A stretch of 64,000 nt of DNA from Dioscorea cayenensis subsp. rotundata (Eukaryota; Streptophyta; Magnoliopsida; Dioscoreales; Dioscoreaceae): the NCBI RefSeq assembly GCF_009730915.1, contig NC_052482.1:1054001-1118000 (forward strand). The letters are read 5' to 3'. The notes beneath the pieces were generated by a model that was given only the letters and a program-made list of their open reading frames with translations, was not told the DNA's origin and searched no databases. Numbering within the stretch: position 1 is the first letter of the stretch; each line of letters opens with the position of its first letter. Shown in pieces: positions 47,853 through 60,902 of the stretch. The translations under genes were made by a program, and so were the position numbers.

Positions 47853-50738
47853 CATCAGAGACTAGGACATCCAGCTCCTTCAGTTGTTTCTCAAATTCTT
47901 CAGAATAACCAAATTGTTGTAGTCTCAAACAATAGATCTTTTTCAGTTTGTGATGCCTGTCAGTAGGGAAAGGCACATCAGCTTCCTTATTCTCCCTCCT
48001 TTCATGTATCCACTGCTCCCTTGCAAATAATCCACACTGATATTTGGGGACCTACTCTCCCATCAGTGCATAATTCAAAATATTATGTGTCTTTTGTTGA
48101 TAACTACAGCAAGTTTGTTTGGATCTATTTTCTGAAATGTAAATCTGAAGTTGAGTATGTTTTTCTTCAGTTTCAAAAGCATGTAGAAACTCTTTTGAAC
48201 TCCAAAATTCGAATTGTTCAGTCCGACTGGGGGGGTGAATATAATCGGCTGCACAATTACTTTGGTCGGACAGGAATCACCCATCGCGTTTCTTGTCCAC
48301 ATACACATCAACAAAATGGCATAATCGAAAGAAAACACAGACATATCGTTGAGACGGGTCTCACTCTTTTAGCCCAAGCTAGTATGCCTCTCCGATTTTG
48401 GGATGAAGCCTTTCACACTGCTTGTTTCTTGATCAATAGGATGCCTAGTCGCACCATCAATTATGATACACCTATTCACAAGCTTCTTGGCGCTGAACCT
48501 GACTACTCTTTCCTACGTGTCTTCGGTTGTGCCTATTGGCCTAGTCTACGAGCTTACAATTCCAGGAAATTAAACTTTAGAAGCAAACAGTGTGTTTTCT
48601 TAGGCTATAGCGTCTCTCATAAGGGTTACAAGTGCCTTGATAGAGCCACTGGTCGTGTGTATATCTCACGTGATGTAGTGTTTGATGAAACAATCTTCCC
48701 TTTTGCCCAACACTCAAACACTGAAGCACTTGAACCGAAAATCTCACACCATCCCACTATTTTGCCTACTCCTGTCAAGAACACACTGTACTGTGAGCAT
48801 GAACTCATTAATTCAAGAAACTCACAGATTGATCCAGCTCTAATTGTTTCTCACATGAGTAATGACTTATCTAATCCATTTGTTAACACTGATGCTCCTA
48901 GTTCTAGTGTGTCTCCTGCAGGTTTGTCAGGTTCATCAATCAACAGTTCTGAAAACTCAGAGTCATGCTCTGAAATTCGACAACATGAATCAAGCGAGCA
49001 TATTGATAACTTAGTTGAGAACCAGTCAAATGAGGTTGTCAAGCAACATCCAATGCGTACAAGACTTCGTGATAATATTGTCCGACCCAAGGAGTTCACT
49101 GATGGAACCGTAAGATACTCTGAAAATCTGAGGAGTTTCACAGGTTCAATTAACGTTGCTCGTTCGACAATCTCCTACACTACAGTTTCTGAACTAACTG
49201 AACCCAGCAGCCTACAAGAAGAATTGGACAGTCCAGCATGGAAAAGTGCCATGGATGATGAGTATTCAGCATTGATCAAGAATGACACCTGGGATCTTGT
49301 GCCATCAAGGAAGGGCATGAATCTAATTGACAGCCGATGGGTCTTCAAAGTGAAGAAGAACTCTGATGGCTCAGTTAATAGACTCAAAGCACGACTCGTT
49401 GCCAAGGGGTTCAAACAACGATATGGATTTAATTATCTAGATACATATTCTCCTGTCATCAAGCCAACAACAGTCAGGGTGATCTTGTCACTAGCAGTCA
49501 ACAAGGGGTGGACAATGCACCAAATTGACATCCAAAATGCTTTTCTTCATGGTATGCTTCAAGAGGAGGTCTACATGAAGCAACCACCAGGCTATGAGGA
49601 TCCTAATTGGCCACCAGGTCATGTGTGTCATCTTAAGAAGTCACTATACGGACTCAAACAAGCTCCTCGAGCTTGGCACTCGAGGTTGACAAGCAAGCTG
49701 CAGGAACTTGGTTTCAGGTCATCCAAAGATGATGCCTCTCTATTCATATTCAGTCAAGGAGGGATTACAATTTATATGTTGATCTATGTGGATGATATAA
49801 TCATAGTTAGCTCCTCATCAACTGCTACAAGCAAGCTCATCCAGCAGCTCAAGAATGATTTTGCAGTTAAAGATCTTGGCCAATTAGATTATTTCTTGGG
49901 TATTGAAATTAAACGAGAGAAAGATGGGGTTATTCTATCACAAAAACAGTATGCTCTTGATTTGCTTAAGAGAGCACACATGGAGAAGTGCAATGCAATT
50001 ACCACACCAATGTCATCAAGTGACAAATTAGCCAGAGATCAGGGGGAGGCACTGAAAGAAAAAGAGCAGTTTCAATATCGAAGTATAGTTGGAGGGCTAC
50101 AATACTTGACTATTACTCGACCTGATATATCTTTTGCAGTTAATCGAGTGTGTCAATATATTCAGTCCCCCACAGATGTACATTGGGCAGCAGTTAAAAG
50201 GATTCTTCGATTCATCAAGGGTACTCTCTGCCATGGACTGAAACTACAGAAATCAGCTACAACTACAATCAGTGCGTTCTCTGACGCGGACTGGGCTGGT
50301 TGTCCTGATGATCGACGGTCAACTAGTGGGTTTGCAGTGTTCCTTGGGCCCAATCTAGTGTCTTGGAGTTCACGCAAACAACCTACCGTCTCGAGGTCGA
50401 GCACCGAAGCTGAATATAAGGACATAGCCAATGTGACAGCCGAAGTGATATGGTTACAGTCGCTGCTGAAAGAGCTTGATGTATTTCAAGGTAGATTGCC
50501 AGTGTTGTGGTGTGACAACCTTGGTGCAACCTATCTCACTACCAACCCAATGTTTCACGCTCGCACAAAGCACATCGAAGTCGATTTCCACTTTGTTCGT
50601 GAACAAGTGGCGCGCAAAGCAATGGAAGTTCAATTCATCTCTTCAAAGGATCAGCTTGCAGACATATTTACCAAGCCACTGTCAAGAGCTCCCTTTGATG
50701 CAATTTGCCGCAATCTCAACCTGAAGACCATGCTGTGA
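47853..50738 (+). CDS. Copia integrase, reverse transcriptase and RNase H part
   Basis: It continues the gag frame. HQRLGHP and CDAC are the integrase HHCC zinc region; a second TAG at 47964 lies between them and IHTDIWGP. The longest uninterrupted stretch opens with Met at 48021 (905 codons). Integrase catalytic positions are seen in [16 protein letters not shown] and [11 protein letters not shown]. Reverse transcriptase shows [22 protein letters not shown] and the YVDD box. RNase H shows [26 protein letters not shown] and [12 protein letters not shown]. Both stops would block translation past them unless read through. Confidence 0.9.
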
Positions 50739-50740
50739 TT

Positions 50741-50749
50741 GAGGGGGAA
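50741..50749 (+). other. Polypurine tract of the copia element
   Basis: GAGGGGGAA directly before the right LTR, the usual plus-strand primer for these elements. It begins two bases after the polyprotein stop. Confidence 0.85.
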
Positions 50750-50959
50750 TGTTAGAATTATTTGTAATTCGTAATTTGTATAGCTATTCCTATGCTTGTG
50801 GTGACCAAGTCCTACGCAAGCTGTTAGGAAGTTACACTCTTGTATCTCCACTACTCCTTTTTAGGATCATGATCCATTGTACAATGTTCTCACAGCTGAA
50901 TATATAAGATCAGGATCCCAATTGGGATCAATCGAGTTTGGCATTCATTTCTTCTTTCA
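50750..50959 (+). repeat. Right LTR of the copia element
   Basis: 210 bp, the same as the left LTR except for three substitutions and the loss of 3 bp in the CTCCTTCTTTTTAGG segment. The TATATAAG box (50901-50908) and the GATCCCAATTGGGATC palindrome (50914-50929) are unchanged. Confidence 0.93.
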
Positions 50960-51079
50960 ATTTTTGCTTATAGCGAATCTCTTTCCCAAATGCCCCAGAG
51001 TGGTGTGTTTTGTTAAAATATGAAAAAGAAGTTTTTTTGCTTAAATGTAAAAAGAAGTTTTGCGTGTTATCACTCTCAT

Positions 51080-51600
51080 CCCAGCTGCATTCCCAGTTCA
51101 CCGAGGAGCAATGTTAGGTTCACTGACGAGCCGCTTTCTTGTTGTGTGTTTATGCTCGGATCTAGTGCAATTACGTCGAGTTTAAAGAAGCAAAACATCA
51201 CGGTGTTGCCAACTACCGAAGCTTGTCAAGTGCCGCTTGTCAAGCTGTATGGCTGAAGTGGTTGTTAGTTGACATGGCTGAAGCAGTTGTTAGTTGATAT
51301 GGGAGAGCATTCAACAGAGCCTACTCAAATTCTATGCGACAACAAATCGGCAATCTTTATTGCTAAAAACCCAGCCATGCATGGGCGAACCAAACGCATC
51401 GACATCAAGTTTCATTTCTTAAGAAATTTCATTTTAGATGGATTGATATGTTTAACATTTTGCAATACAAATGATCAACTTGCTAATATTTGCACCAAAG
51501 CAAGCATGTTTGGTTCGCCTATGGTTAGATATTTTTCTCAAAAGTTAAATATTTTTGTATCTAGAACAAATTTGGACATCACAAAACTAGTGAAACAATA
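51080..51600 (+). pseudogene. Decayed copia RNase H fragment, unit A copy
   Basis: The reading LGSSAITSSLKKQNITVLPTTEA breaks into another frame with WLKQLLVDMGEH and then ILCDNKSAIFIAKNPAMHGRTK, DIKFHFLRN and NDQLANICTKA. These are the conserved RNase H and C-terminal blocks of a copia polyprotein of a different family from the intact element nearby. No LTR is recognisable. The same fragment lies in unit B, so it predates the duplication. Confidence 0.8.
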
Positions 51601-52164
51601 ATGAAGGAATAGATGAAAAGGAGTAAAGCAGTTTAATGGAAGGAGTAAAGCAGTTCAATGGAGTATATTGGTTACCTCAAGCATACATTAGTAAGCTGCC
51701 CCCCCTTCCCCGCGGCACCGATGAGAACCCTTCCTCCCTGAGCTTCTTTTTTTCGGGCTCAGGCAACGCCTTGATGAGTTGATGGTGTCATGGTGATTCG
51801 GTGAAGTCTCTGAAGCCCCTCTACAAAACAAGCTTAAAGTGTTTAATTATTTTTTAATCATGCTTTGATAGAGATAGAAGAAAGAGCATTATTGGCACTG
51901 TATTCCATTTTAACTTCTAACATATTCACATGGCCACACGGCCCACATGTCTCCCATTTTAGATTATATTCAATTAATCAATTAATCACCATTAATAGAT
52001 TAATGCTCTCATTATGCAATAACAAACTATCCCTAAAGCTAATAAATTTTCATTATTTATGCATTTGAATTGTGGTTGTTTTAATTAAAATTTGTATTAT
52101 TTGTATTATTTTATATTGTAGACAAATTGCTTTGTTGGATTTTTTTTTTACCTTGACCTTTAGC

Positions 52165-52202
52165 CTCCTGCTAATCCATCCTGATTCCGCCACTGCACCA
52201 AA
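52165..52202. mobile_element. hAT-like terminal sequence remnant
   Basis: On the minus strand GCAGTGGCGGAATCAGGATGG resembles a widespread plant transposon end (CAGTGGCGGA...CAGGA). A diverged copy lies near 60226-60262 in unit B. No opposite end was found. Confidence 0.35.
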
Positions 52203-52212
52203 GGCTTATATA

Positions 52213-52636
52213 GGGTAAATTTTTCATGTGGTCACCATGTTATGGATGATTTTTATTTTGGTCATTGTATTTCAATTTGTATCTTTTTGGTCATTAGATA
52301 TTGATTTGTTTTCACCGGGAGGTCACTAGGGGTTTTTCAGCCAATTTTAAATGATGTGGCACCCGAAAATGCCACGTCGTTTTATTTTAATATTTTCTTT
52401 CATCTCAGCTGGAGAGAGCACATCAGCCGGATGCTGACTCAACTTACTTAACCTGGAAAATAAAGTAAGCAACGTGGCATTTCCGGCTGCCACATCATTT
52501 AAAATTGGCATAAAATCCCCAAGTGACCTCCCGGTGAAAACTAAATCAATATCTAATGACAAAAAAGATACAAATTGAGACACAATGATCAAAATGAAAA
52601 TCAACCATAACACGGTGATCACATGAAAATTTACCC
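52213..52636. mobile_element. Fold-back MITE, present only in unit A
   Basis: GGGTAAATTTTTCATGTGG on the left is mirrored by CATGAAAATTTACCC on the right. The match continues inward through TGTTATGG, TTTTGGTCATTG, ATTTGTATCTTTTT and ACCGGGAGGTCAC for about 170 bp, around a short core with GTGGCA/TGCCAC motifs. There is no ORF of interest. The corresponding place in unit B (near 60272) lacks it, with the flanks joined directly. Confidence 0.8.
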
Positions 52637-53037
52637 TCTATCTAGAAGTATTTCAATTTTAGAGTGTTCACAATCTCAAATCAAGTTAGAGTATTGTTGA
52701 TCAGAGAGATGAAGCAATGACTTTTCTTGATGAGAAGATATTTAGGGAAATGAATATGAAATTAATATGTAAATGTGAAAGGTCACAAAAATACTATACT
52801 CAAGTGTTTTGTTGTCTTCCTCTTAAAGTGGGAAAATCAATATCAATCTTCTTCTTGAACTTTATCTTTTTTTTACCTATCAATTTATTTCACCCCAAAA
52901 TTATTTCCAACAAAATCGAGACGTTACTGCTTAGACTATAAATATTAAAGTCTTACACATAAACCCATGAAAAACATTACACTCAAAATATGCATGTATA
53001 ACAACATTTGGGCTCTTAAATTGACTATTCTAAACCG

Positions 53038-53130
53038 TTAATACAACAAGCTACCATCCTTTTTAGATGCAGTGGTATACTTAAGATCGTTGATTCGCGC
53101 ACGAATACCCGATAGCAAGCCTTCCAACGC
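53038..53130 (-). pseudogene. Candidate terminal exon of an unidentified gene
   Basis: On the minus strand, after a GATCAACAG acceptor, an open frame reads ALEGLLSGIRARINDLKYTT followed by ASKKDGSLLY and TAA. The composition looks like real protein and the acceptor is good, but I do not recognise the family and no upstream exon is visible. Unit B keeps only the last codons (near 60666-60690) because about 0.5 kb is missing there. Treated as an old exon remnant. Confidence 0.3.
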
Positions 53131-53929
53131 CTGTTGATCAATGATAACCAGGATTGGGAAAGAGTAAAAATCTTATTACTCAAGAAAATAATGTTCACAA
53201 AACTGACTTACTCTTGCCCGTAGGCTAACAATAAATGGAAGAACTAAAAAATTCGGAAACAACCCTAAAAAGGAGATAATTTGAAAATATGCCAAAAATG
53301 GCAAATTCTCAAATTTCAGTAAGAAATAAAAGGCTAAGCAAATAAAGACTACTGCCCAAAACGGCTTACAAATCAGAGATTTCTAGCCTAAGTTATAATG
53401 AAATCAATTATTACTATAAATGACAAAATTAGGATTTTTGAGGCCTAAACGATGGAATTTGGGACCCATTTTCCATCAAATTAGACCCATAAAACCCAAA
53501 AACTCCACCGCTCAAAAAATGACCAAAATGCCCTTGGTTAGGTTGAGTCCCATTTCTGCATGAACGCGCAAGCTAGCTCATTGACACGTCCCACATCACT
53601 TTCTAATTCATTCAGCGCCACGCCTCTAGACACAGCTCACAATGCTTGCTCCCCATCCTTTGATGCTTGATCTATTCTATCATGTCATTCAAGCTTACCT
53701 TCCATTAATGCATTGATGGCCTAGTCATTAGCATAGGCTCTACAACTTCAGATCACTCAAAACAAAGTCTCTGTGATACTTCGTATTTAGCTCAATAAAG
53801 ACAAAAGAGGATAAGAATCAGCAAACACTTCTGTCATTCAAGCTTGCCCCATGAAATTAAGAGACCCTTGTTTGTATTTATGTCATGGATGACGTATTTA
53901 TATATTCAGCCATAGAAAAGTGTTTGTTA

Positions 53930-54100
53930 GGGTAGGGGCAGAGCTAGGGGTGGGTGAAGGGCAATGGCCCTGCCTAATTTTTGTTTTTTTTTAATTATAT
54001 ATATATATATATATTCATATATTCAGCCATAGGAAAGTGTTTGTGGGGGTAGGGGTGGAGCTAGGGGTTGGTGAAGGGGCCATGGCCCTGGCTAGTTTTT
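53930..54100. repeat. Tandem hAT-end-like units upstream of SDR gene A (two)
   Basis: The unit TCAGCCATAGAAAAGTGTTT, followed by a G-rich block with GGAGCTAGGGGTTGG and GGCCATGGCCCTG, then (T)n and (TA)n, occurs twice. The G-rich core resembles plant hAT terminal sequence. Unit B has three such cores. Confidence 0.55.
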
Positions 54101-54581
54101 GTTTTTTTTAATAATATTATATATATATATATAATATAAAAATTAATATTTTTAAAAAAAATCTTTGTGAAATTTTATTATTTAGCTGTTTAATATTTTA
54201 CAAATTGATTTATATAATTTCTGTTTTGAGTAAGAGCCTATTATTTGATGAATTGGTTTTTTTTTTTTACAAATTAGTATATATTGACATAAAATATTAT
54301 AGTGTTAAAAAAAATTATAAAATTTTATAGTTTAACCTTTTGACATTTATTAATATTGTAACAAATTTTATTTTTGGTAAAATTTATTGTTTGATAACTT
54401 GATTTTTTAAAAATTAGTATATATATATATGCTATTTAAAAAAGTATAGCTTTAGAAAAATATTTATAAAATTGGATATTTGCCTCGTTCACTTTTTACT
54501 TGTTCTCTAAAAATATTTTGGCCTCCGAATTTTTCTGACTCCGCTGCTATGTGTGTTGGAGGGTTTAGTAAGATTCACTCC

Positions 54582-54588
54582 TATATAA
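54582..54588 (+). promoter_or_regulatory. TATA box of SDR gene A
   Basis: TATATAA lies 46 bp before the ATG in the context TCACTCCTATATAAGAAGG, conserved in unit B. It implies a short 5' leader of roughly 20 bases. Confidence 0.6.
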
Positions 54589-54634
54589 GAAGGACTACAA
54601 ACGAGTATGAAACAAAGACAATATATCCATTGAG

Positions 54635-55789
<1,155 letters not shown>

Positions 55790-56379
55790 TGTTAGCAGGT
55801 GATAAATTGAATGTTTGTTGAAGGTTTATGATATTTTTGCTGCTGAGTATAAATGTTCGTTAAGTTGGTTGTGGTTTGAAATATGGAAATAATGAAGGTT
55901 GTGATGTATGTGTGTCTAAGTAATTCTATGCAGGTTAAGTATGGTTGTGTTTAGTCTTGTCTGGTCTGTTATGCTTGTTCTGTGAGTGAATTCTCTTGAA
56001 GTTTCTAGCTTCTTTTACTGTTTATCTTCTTTCTCTGCATTGCAAATTTAATAACAGTGAGAACATTTGACAGCAACTTAACATATCACTTTTAAACAAA
56101 AAAAAAATCACCTATTTACTGAAAATAAAAAAAGAAAACACAGAACTCAGGATCAGACCCATACAGACAACAAAAATAAAGGGAGTTCGTCGATTAAATA
56201 TCATTAGTGGTGAAGAGCATCATTAATGGTGAAGAGCATCATTAAAATTTTCATATATTTAATATATATATATATATTATATATCAAATAATAAAACCTA
56301 CAAAAAAAAATTTAAAAAAATAAAGGGAGCCTCCGAAGTGATCTTCTGCCTCGTCAACTTGAGTAGGCCTTTGTTACTA
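55790..56379. other. SDR A 3' region and duplication junction
   Basis: It holds the SDR 3' untranslated region, a small direct repeat of TTAATGGTGAAGAGCATCA (56203-56245), and (TA)n near 56262. The boundary between units A and B lies toward its end. No gene. Confidence 0.5.
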
Positions 56380-56470
56380 GAAAGTGGAGTTCAGTCGATT
56401 CGACTTTTATTTTTTTATTTCTTTTGCTCTCATTCGGTTGTTAGTGTGACATGCATCACCGATGGTGATT

Positions 56471-58935
56471 TTTGAATAAAGTGGATAAAGCTACGAATTT
56501 ATTAATGAAGAAAGAAAGCGGGAAAAATAAAGAGTCGAGTGAGAAAAATAGCAAGCGAGAACAAATAGAGGAAAAAGTGACTGGTTATCCTCACAGGAGA
56601 TGAGGAAAAATAAGGAGGCGAGAGAAAAAGAAAAAGGAAAAAGGCACGGAAATCAAGGTGGCGAGAGTCGACCATCAGGAGACGAGGCTAGCTCGAGAGG
56701 CAGTGATGGCGAATTACTCTGAGTCGAGTTGGACGCCATAGTCGTCGGTGAAGTCGGGCGGATCCGGAGCGCATAAAGTTTAAGAGGCGCTTTTATCTTC
56801 GAACACCTTGAGGCTTCTTGTTGATGAGATTCGAGATCTGCGAAAATCCAAGAAAGAATCATATAAGCAGTTTTAAAAATTATAGCAGAAAAAGGTGCAC
56901 ATTTTTGGTTAAAAATACGATTGTTGCGTTCCAGCCAAATGTTCCAGAAGATGGCTCTGGAACAGAGATCCCATAAATTCCTGTGAATAGAGTTTATGGA
57001 AGAAATCCAGTTGGTCCAGATATTTGAAACTGAAGAAGGTAAAGTTTCAGATCTAAGTGAACATTTGAAGAAGGACCAAATGCTGAGCAGATATGTCACG
57101 GGTTTAAGAAAAAGATGATCCAGCGATTACGAGTTATTATGACATAGAATACGTATGTCGATGGCGAAAAGGATTACAACCTTTTTTAAAAAGATTCTCA
57201 AGTGTTAAAATTTTATCCTCCCAGGCAAGCCAACAGAATAGAGTGATTTTGCTGGGGGATTTAATTTTCCAGAAGTTGGAATAAAGCTGGGAACGAATTC
57301 CTCCATCGATTAAGAAGTTATAAAAGAATTTTACAGTGAAGGAACCATTTTTTTCTAAAGACAAGGAGTAGGAGTCTTCATGATCATTAAAACAAACCGA
57401 TAAATAATTAGTAAAACTAGCAACAACATGTGCAGTGACAGATCTAAATGGATTACCCTGAGAATTAAGAGCGTGAAAAAATTGTTTTAAAGTAATCCAA
57501 GGATCATGACAGTCCAGGAAGAGAGATTCCCAAAGATTTTTGGGAGATTGGCCATCCAACCATCTGTCATGCCAAAATAACGTATTTTCTCCATTACCAA
57601 TGATTTTGGTTAAGCATGAGCGAAATGAATGAAGTATGGGATTGATTCCTGCCCAGAAAAAAGACTTATTTCTTGGTGGATGTGAATATAAGAAGTTTGG
57701 AGAGTCTCTGTTAAAATAATTAGCTTTAATTATCGTAGACCAACAAGAATCAGAAATAGTAATAAATTTCCACCACCATTTTCCAAGCAAAGCTTTATTG
57801 AACTCTTGAAGATCAAGGATGCCCCAACCACCCAAGCTTCGGGGGCGACATGATTCTTTTCAAAGCAATTAAACTTATTCCTTTAGATCCCGGACCAAGA
57901 CCTTTCCAAAAGAAAAATCTCTCCGATTTTTGTCAATTTCATGAATAACCCGGATAGGAAGTTTGAAGAGCAGACATCGATAGGACTGGAATAGAGGACA
58001 ACATGAGTTGATAAGAGTTAAGCGACCCCCAAAGAAAGATAAATTGCTTTCCGGGGATGTGAGTCTGCATGCGAGCAGTTCAATCAACTTAGTCCAATCT
58101 ATTCTTCTGGGACGTCTACCAGAAAGGGGAACCCTCATGATGTAATTGGAAGACAATCTCTGTTACAATTAAGTATTCTAGCAGAGGGGGTGGCCGGTTG
58201 GTAACCAAAATTGGTGGAAAATAGACAGCTTTTTGAGTAGTTGATTGAAAGACCGAGGCGCCTTCGAAAAAGATAAAGAATTAATTTAATAATTTTAAGA
58301 TCTTCATGACCGCCTGACAAAGAAGATAATAAGATCATCGAGATATTGTAAATGGCAGATGCTTTGTTGGAATGATCAAGTTGCACTCCAATCAGAACTT
58401 TAGACTTAATTGCGTGATAGAACATGGCACTAAGAGTATCGCCGCTATATGGCAAAAGGAGGGGTGAAAGAGGATCACCCTGTCTCAGTCCTTTTTTACA
58501 GCGAATATAGCCTTGAGTAGTACCGTTAATAAGGAACTGAGTTTTGGTAGAAGTTAAAATGGTTTGTATCCATGTAATCCAGCGATTGCCAAAACCCCTA
58601 GCTTCAAGAATCTCAAGAAGAAAATTCAGTCTAAAGAGTCAAAAAGCTTTTAGCAAAATCAACTTTAAAAGCATAGCCTAGTTTTTTTCTTTTTGAATAT
58701 TGAAAAATCACTTCGAGCGAAGAATAATGTTATTCCGCAATACATCTTCCCTTAATGAATCCAGATCGGAAGTATCAACTAATGAACCAATCTTTTGACT
58801 TAATCGAGAGGCAAGAACTTTAGAAATAATTTTACAAGTTGAATTGATAAGACTGATGGGTCTGAATTCAGTAACCTCAGAAGGAGAATTTGTTTTGGCA
58901 ATGAGAGCAATATGAATCCAGTTAAGTCTTTCAAA
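56471..58935 (-). mobile_element. 5'-truncated LINE, present only in unit B
   Basis: Minus-strand non-LTR retrotransposon. The 5' end is already inside the reverse transcriptase (LNWIHIALIAKTN...EFRPISLINS...KIISKVLASRL), followed by GLRQGDPLSP. Later come SFFGGRLTLIN, GGWGILDLQEFNKALLGKWWWKF, HDRWLDGQ and a zf-RVT-like region (FWKIKSPSKITLFCWLAW). Stops and frameshifts interrupt it (for example near 57840 and 58150), so it is inactive. The endonuclease is absent. GGTGATT flanks both ends (56464-56470, 58936-58942) as a 7-bp target-site duplication. The 3' tail is barely A-rich. Confidence 0.85.
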
Positions 58936-59205
58936 GGTGATTGCATTCCCACATTTGTTCGGTCCAAGTTCGGTTTGCTTTAGTGGTTTTTATGTGTCTA
59001 CTATATTCTTCTTTTCTTCAATGATCAATAAATTGATAATTTATCTACTTTTATTTAAAAAATAAAATAAAATAAAATAAATCTATAGAATCAATGTTAA
59101 TAAAATTGATTTTTTGGCAATACATGTCAAGTTTTTATTTAAAGAAAAGGCGAGGTTTTTGCTTGATAGCGAATCTCTTTTCCAAAAGCCCTAGAGTGCT
59201 GTGTT

Positions 59206-59760
59206 TTGCTAAAATATGAAAAAGAAGTTTTTGGCTTAAATGTAAAAAGAAGTTTTACGTGTTACCACTCTCATCCCAGCTGCGTTCCCAGTTCACGGAG
59301 GAGCAACATTAGGTTCATCGACGAGCCGCCTTCTTGGTTTGTGTTTATGCTCGGATCTAGTGCAATTACGTCAAGTTTAAAAAAGCAAAACATCACTATG
59401 TTGCCAACTACCGAAGCTTTTCAAGTGCCGCTTGTCAAGCTGTATGGTTGAAGCGGTTGTTAGTTGACATGGCTAAAGCGGTTGTTAGTTGATATGGGAG
59501 AGCATTCAACAGATCCTACTCAAATTCTATGTGACAACAAATCGGCAATCTTTATCGCTAAAAACCCAGCCATGCATGGGCGAACAAACGAATCGACATC
59601 AAGTTTCATTTCTTAAGAAGTTTCGTTTTAGATGGATTGATATGTTTAACATTTTGCAGTACAAATGATCAGCTTGCTAATATTTGAACCAAAGTAAGCT
59701 TGTTTGGTTAGCCCATGGTTAGATATTTTTGTATCTAGAACAAATTACGACATCACAAAA
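59206..59760 (+). pseudogene. Decayed copia RNase H fragment, unit B copy
   Basis: Counterpart of the unit A fragment: LGSSAITSSLKKQNITMLPTTEA, then in another frame ILCDNKSAIFIAKNPAMHG and FHFLR, NDQLANI, with an extra stop and small indels of its own. No LTR. Confidence 0.78.
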
Positions 59761-60902
59761 CTAATGAAGCAATAATAAAGGAATACATGAAAAGGAGTAA
59801 AGCACTTCAATAGAATATATTGGTTACCTTAAGCATACCTTGGTAACCCTCCCCCTTCTAGTGAAGTCTCTGAAGCCTCTCGGGCTACAAAACAAGCTTA
59901 AATTATTTAATTATTGTTTAATCATGCTTTGATGGAGATAAAAGAAAGATAGAGCATTATTGGCACTGGATTCCATTTTAACTTCTAACATATTCACATG
60001 GCCACACGGCCCACATATCTCCCATTTTAGATTATGTTCAAATAATCAATTAATCACCATTAATAGATTAATGCTCTCATTATGCAATAACAAACTATCC
60101 CTAAAGCTAATAAATTTTCATTATTTATGCATTTGAATTGTGGTTGTTTTAATTAAAATTTGTATTATTGTATTATTTTATATTGTATACAATTGCTTTG
60201 TTGGATTTTTTTACCTTAACCTTTAGCCCCCTGCCAATGCATCCTGGTTCCGTCACTGCACCAAAGCCTTATATATCTATCTAGAAGTATTTCAATTTTA
60301 GGGTGTTCACAATCTCAAATCAAGGGAGAGTATTGTTGATCAGAGAGGTGAAACTATTGAGAATGTTAAACCACCACACTTGAAAAGGTGGTGAGAGTTT
60401 TCTATTTATAATCAATTACTATAAGCAAGTGTTTTGTTGTCTTCCTTTTAAAGTAGAAAATTCAATATACATCTTCTTCTTGAACTTTATCTTACTTATT
60501 TTTGCCTATCAATTTATTTCATCCCAATATTATTTCCAAAAAAATCGAGACGTTACAGCTTAGACTATAATTATTAAAGTCTTACACATAAACCCTTGAA
60601 AAACATTACACTCAAAACATGCACTTATAACAACATTTGGGCTCTTAAATTGACTATCATAAACCGTTAATACAATAAGCTACCATCCTTAATTTCTAAT
60701 TCATTCAGCGCCACGCCTCTGGACAAAACTCACAATGCTTACTCCCCATCCTTTGATGCTTCATCTATTCTATCATGTCATTCAAGATTACAATTCCATT
60801 AATGCATTGATGGCCTAGTCATTGGCATAGGCTCCACAGCTTCAGATCACTCAAAACAAAGTATCTGTGATACTTCGTATTTGGCTCAATAAGGTTAAAA
60901 AC

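Larger units (their letters stand above)
46212..50959 (+). mobile_element. Ty1-copia LTR retrotransposon
   Basis: A full-length element of 4748 bp with two LTRs (213 and 210 bp), 5-bp target-site duplication, primer-binding site, polypurine tract and gag-PR-IN-RT-RH order, which defines copia. Short LTRs and the FAHMIHVKLTQENYLLWK start of gag suggest the Ale/Retrofit lineage (inference). The LTRs differ by three substitutions and one 3-bp indel, so insertion was recent. Two in-frame TAG codons interrupt the polyprotein. It sits only in unit A. Confidence 0.95.

Noticed and set aside
53580..53605. GTCCCACATCA resembling the plant snRNA upstream sequence element
   Set aside because: One mismatch to the consensus, and no TATA-like box at the required spacing or snRNA-like sequence after it.
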